Positions 4,186 through 5,720 of a stretch of DNA of 5,720 nt are shown piece by piece; positions within the stretch are counted from its first letter, which is position 1; each line of letters starts with the position of its first letter. This DNA comes from Oscillospiraceae bacterium (GTDB lineage Bacteria > Bacillota > Clostridia > Oscillospirales > Oscillospiraceae). A program made the translations under genes and the position numbers. The notes beneath the pieces are model-generated. The model had not been told where the DNA came from and ran no database searches. It saw nothing but the letters and a program-made list of their open reading frames with translations. The DNA is taken from positions 1 through 5,720 of the forward strand of contig JAHHSE010000098.1 of assembly GCA_020025395.1 (NCBI GenBank). Reading direction: 5' to 3'.

Positions 4186-5720
4186 CATGGATTTTTTGAC
4201 TTCTTCCCCTTTTCCGCCCGCTCCATGGCGGCCCGGATGGATTGGGACCCCTCCCGTCGGGCGTGTTTTCTCAAAATCGCTCCAATCTCTCCCTCCGCCT
4301 GCTCCACCTCCGCCCGGAACATCCGGGCCGAAATCCGCAGGGCGCCGTGGCCCAGGATGATGAGCTGCTCCAGCCCGTCCGAGGTGGCCACCCGGACCCG
4401 ATGGCGCTTGGCGATCTCATAGGTGGTTTTTTCAATATAGGTATCCGCCGTCTCCGCCTCCTTGGTATAGACGACATGGATGTTGTGATACCGCACCACC
4501 TCCCCCGAATTTCGGGGGACCTTATAGGCATCGAACACCAGAATGACCTCACATTTTTTAATCCCCTGATAATTGCTCAGGAGATCCATCAGCATCTGTC
4601 GGGCGGCATCCAGATTTTCCCTGGCCACCTCCTTCAGCTCCTCCCAGGCGAAGATGATGTTATAGCCGTCCACCAGCAGATACTCCGGCCCAAGCTCCAG
4701 ATCCCGGATGGAATAGCGTTCATCCAGACTGGTGCGGGCCGGTTTTTTCTGCGGCTCAAAGGAGCGGGGGACCACCTTTCCATAGGTCCGCTCGAAGATG
4801 GCCATCAGCTCCCGATCTTCTTCCAATGAACCGGAACAGCCGGTTCGTCCCTTGGGACGGGATGGCTCCTCCTCCTTTCGGGGGGAGAAAATGCCCAGAT
4901 CAATATGGGCGGCGGCGGGGACATCCTTCCATTTCACCGGATATCCCGCCCCATGGGCGCAAAAGATGGAATCCGGGGTGTTTTCCATATCTCGCTGGGG
5001 GTCATAGCCCAGCCGGGCCACCACCTCCTCCTGATTCTGACAGGGCAGATAGCCCCCAAAGGCGCAGGAGAGCCTGCCCCGTCCTCTGGTATAGGAGGCC
5101 ACCTGCGCGGCGTAGTCCCCCAGACCCGCTACCGGGGCCGAGCCGGTGAGAAGGACCTCCTCCCCCACGGTCTCCGGGGGATTCACCTCTCCCCCCATCC
5201 GCTGAAGATCGGTCATGGCCCGGCCTACCTGATCCCCGGGCAGCTCCAACCGGAAGGTGTACCAAGGCTCCAGCAGAATGCTCTCCGCCCCCATCAGGCC
5301 CTGACGGACCGCCCGATAGGTGGCCTGACGGAAGTCTCCCCCCTCGGTGTGCTTCTCATGGGCCCTGCCCGCCAGCAGGGTGATCTTCATGTCGGTGATC
5401 CCCGATCCGGTCAGCACCCCCAAATGGGTCTTTTCCTCCAAATGGGTCAAAATCAGCCTCTGCCAGTTTCGGTCCAGCTGATCCTCCGGACAGACCGTGT
5501 CAAAGACCAGGCCGCTCCCCCGCTCCCCCGGCTCCAGCAGGAGATGGACCTCCGCATAGTGCCGCAGCGGCTCATAGTGGCCCACCCCCAGTACAGGGGC
5601 TTCAATGGTCTCCCGATAGACGATCCCCCCCCTCCCGAAGGTGAGGGCCAGGCCAAATCGATCAGCGGCCAACCGCTGCAAAACCTCCAGCTGGACCTGA
5701 CCCATCAGCCGGACCTGGAT
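4185..5720 (-). CDS. EF-G-like translation factor GTPase fused to NYN/YacP (Rae1-type) RNase domain, 5' partial
   Basis: The 511-codon C-terminal portion; the start and the GTPase domain lie beyond the window edge. Numbering from the in-frame Met at 5705, which is internal, not a start: 1-33 is the end of domain III (MGQVQLEVLQRL through IVYRETI); about 35-145 is domain IV (VGHYEPLRHYAEVHLLLEPGERGSGL, DMKITLLAGRAHEKHTEGGDFRQATYRAVRQGL); about 146-235 is domain V, resembling the TetM/TetW/TetO class; about 235-335 is a linker with FCAHGAG and a charged stretch. From about 341 comes a NYN domain of the YacP family: EYLLVDGYNIIFAWEELKE (Asp346), VFDAYK (Asp392), YTKEAETADTYIEK (Glu418, Asp421) and VATSDGLEQ (Asp443), with acidic positions typical of PIN-like metal-dependent nucleases. 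A basic tail ends the protein. B. subtilis YacP (Rae1) is a ribosome-associated endoribonuclease that cleaves mRNA in a translation-dependent way; the EF-G part would bind the same ribosomal site. The frame is uninterrupted, so the fusion is genuine in this sequence. Cellular role is inferred. Confidence 0.9.
   Translation of the reverse strand: MQVRLMGQVQLEVLQRLAADRFGLALTFGRGGIVYRETIEAPVLGVGHYEPLRHYAEVHLLLEPGERGSGLVFDTVCPEDQLDRNWQRLILTHLEEKTHLGVLTGSGITDMKITLLAGRAHEKHTEGGDFRQATYRAVRQGLMGAESILLEPWYTFRLELPGDQVGRAMTDLQRMGGEVNPPETVGEEVLLTGSAPVAGLGDYAAQVASYTRGRGRLSCAFGGYLPCQNQEEVVARLGYDPQRDMENTPDSIFCAHGAGYPVKWKDVPAAAHIDLGIFSPRKEEEPSRPKGRTGCSGSLEEDRELMAIFERTYGKVVPRSFEPQKKPARTSLDERYSIRDLELGPEYLLVDGYNIIFAWEELKEVARENLDAARQMLMDLLSNYQGIKKCEVILVFDAYKVPRNSGEVVRYHNIHVVYTKEAETADTYIEKTTYEIAKRHRVRVATSDGLEQLIILGHGALRISARMFRAEVEQAEGEIGAILRKHARREGSQSIRAAMERAEKGKKSKNP

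Noticed and set aside
4040..4360. 106-codon plus-strand ORF over the intergenic block and the NYN gene 3' end
   Set aside because: Proline-rich, low-complexity translation; it runs through the hairpin terminator and overlaps the real gene. No ribosome-binding site.
4242..4829. 195-codon plus-strand ORF antisense to the NYN domain
   Set aside because: A shadow frame; the minus strand carries conserved YacP motifs throughout.

Overview
The window looks like chromosomal DNA from a fairly GC-rich anaerobic Clostridia, probably Oscillospiraceae (Flavonifractor/Oscillibacter-like). The clues are the Firmicutes-style AGGAGG ribosome-binding sites, the strong TTGACA/TATAAT promoters, a clostridial type of threonine aldolase, a GlnRS in a clostridial setting, and an EF-G-like ribosomal-protection-type protein fused to a YacP/Rae1 nuclease. 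The lineage is an inference from family resemblance. No rRNA, tRNA, CRISPR array, IS element or phage gene is visible.

Layout. (a) 1-183 is intergenic: a long hairpin (47-87) and a short T-rich motif, then the 3' side of the first gene. (b) 184-2956, minus strand: glnS followed by a threonine-aldolase-family PLP enzyme, 58 bases apart and probably one transcript from a promoter at about 2990-3018. (c) 2957-3124 is a divergent promoter region; the trxA promoter (3064-3092) is close to consensus. (d) 3125-3442, plus strand: trxA, a complete 105-residue thioredoxin, followed by a strong hairpin terminator (3489-3533). (e) 3519-3986, minus strand: an AT-rich orphan gene of unknown function whose stop codon lies inside that terminator stem. 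(f) 3987-4184 is a GC-rich, highly structured intergenic stretch with a hairpin terminator and a second copy of the T-rich motif. (g) 4185-5720, minus strand: the C-terminal 511 codons of a translational GTPase (domains III end, IV and V) fused in frame to a NYN/YacP (Rae1-type) RNase domain; the 5' end is outside the window.

Functionally this is housekeeping translation and redox: tRNA-Gln charging, thioredoxin, an amino-acid PLP enzyme and a ribosome-associated factor. The most unusual item is the EF-G-like/Rae1 fusion, whose architecture suggests a ribosome-binding module carrying an A-site mRNA endonuclease. The gene at 3519-3986 differs sharply in base composition (about 40% GC by hand count over 3541-3960, against about 67-73% in sampled 60-base lines of glnS and the GTPase gene) and looks like a foreign insertion.
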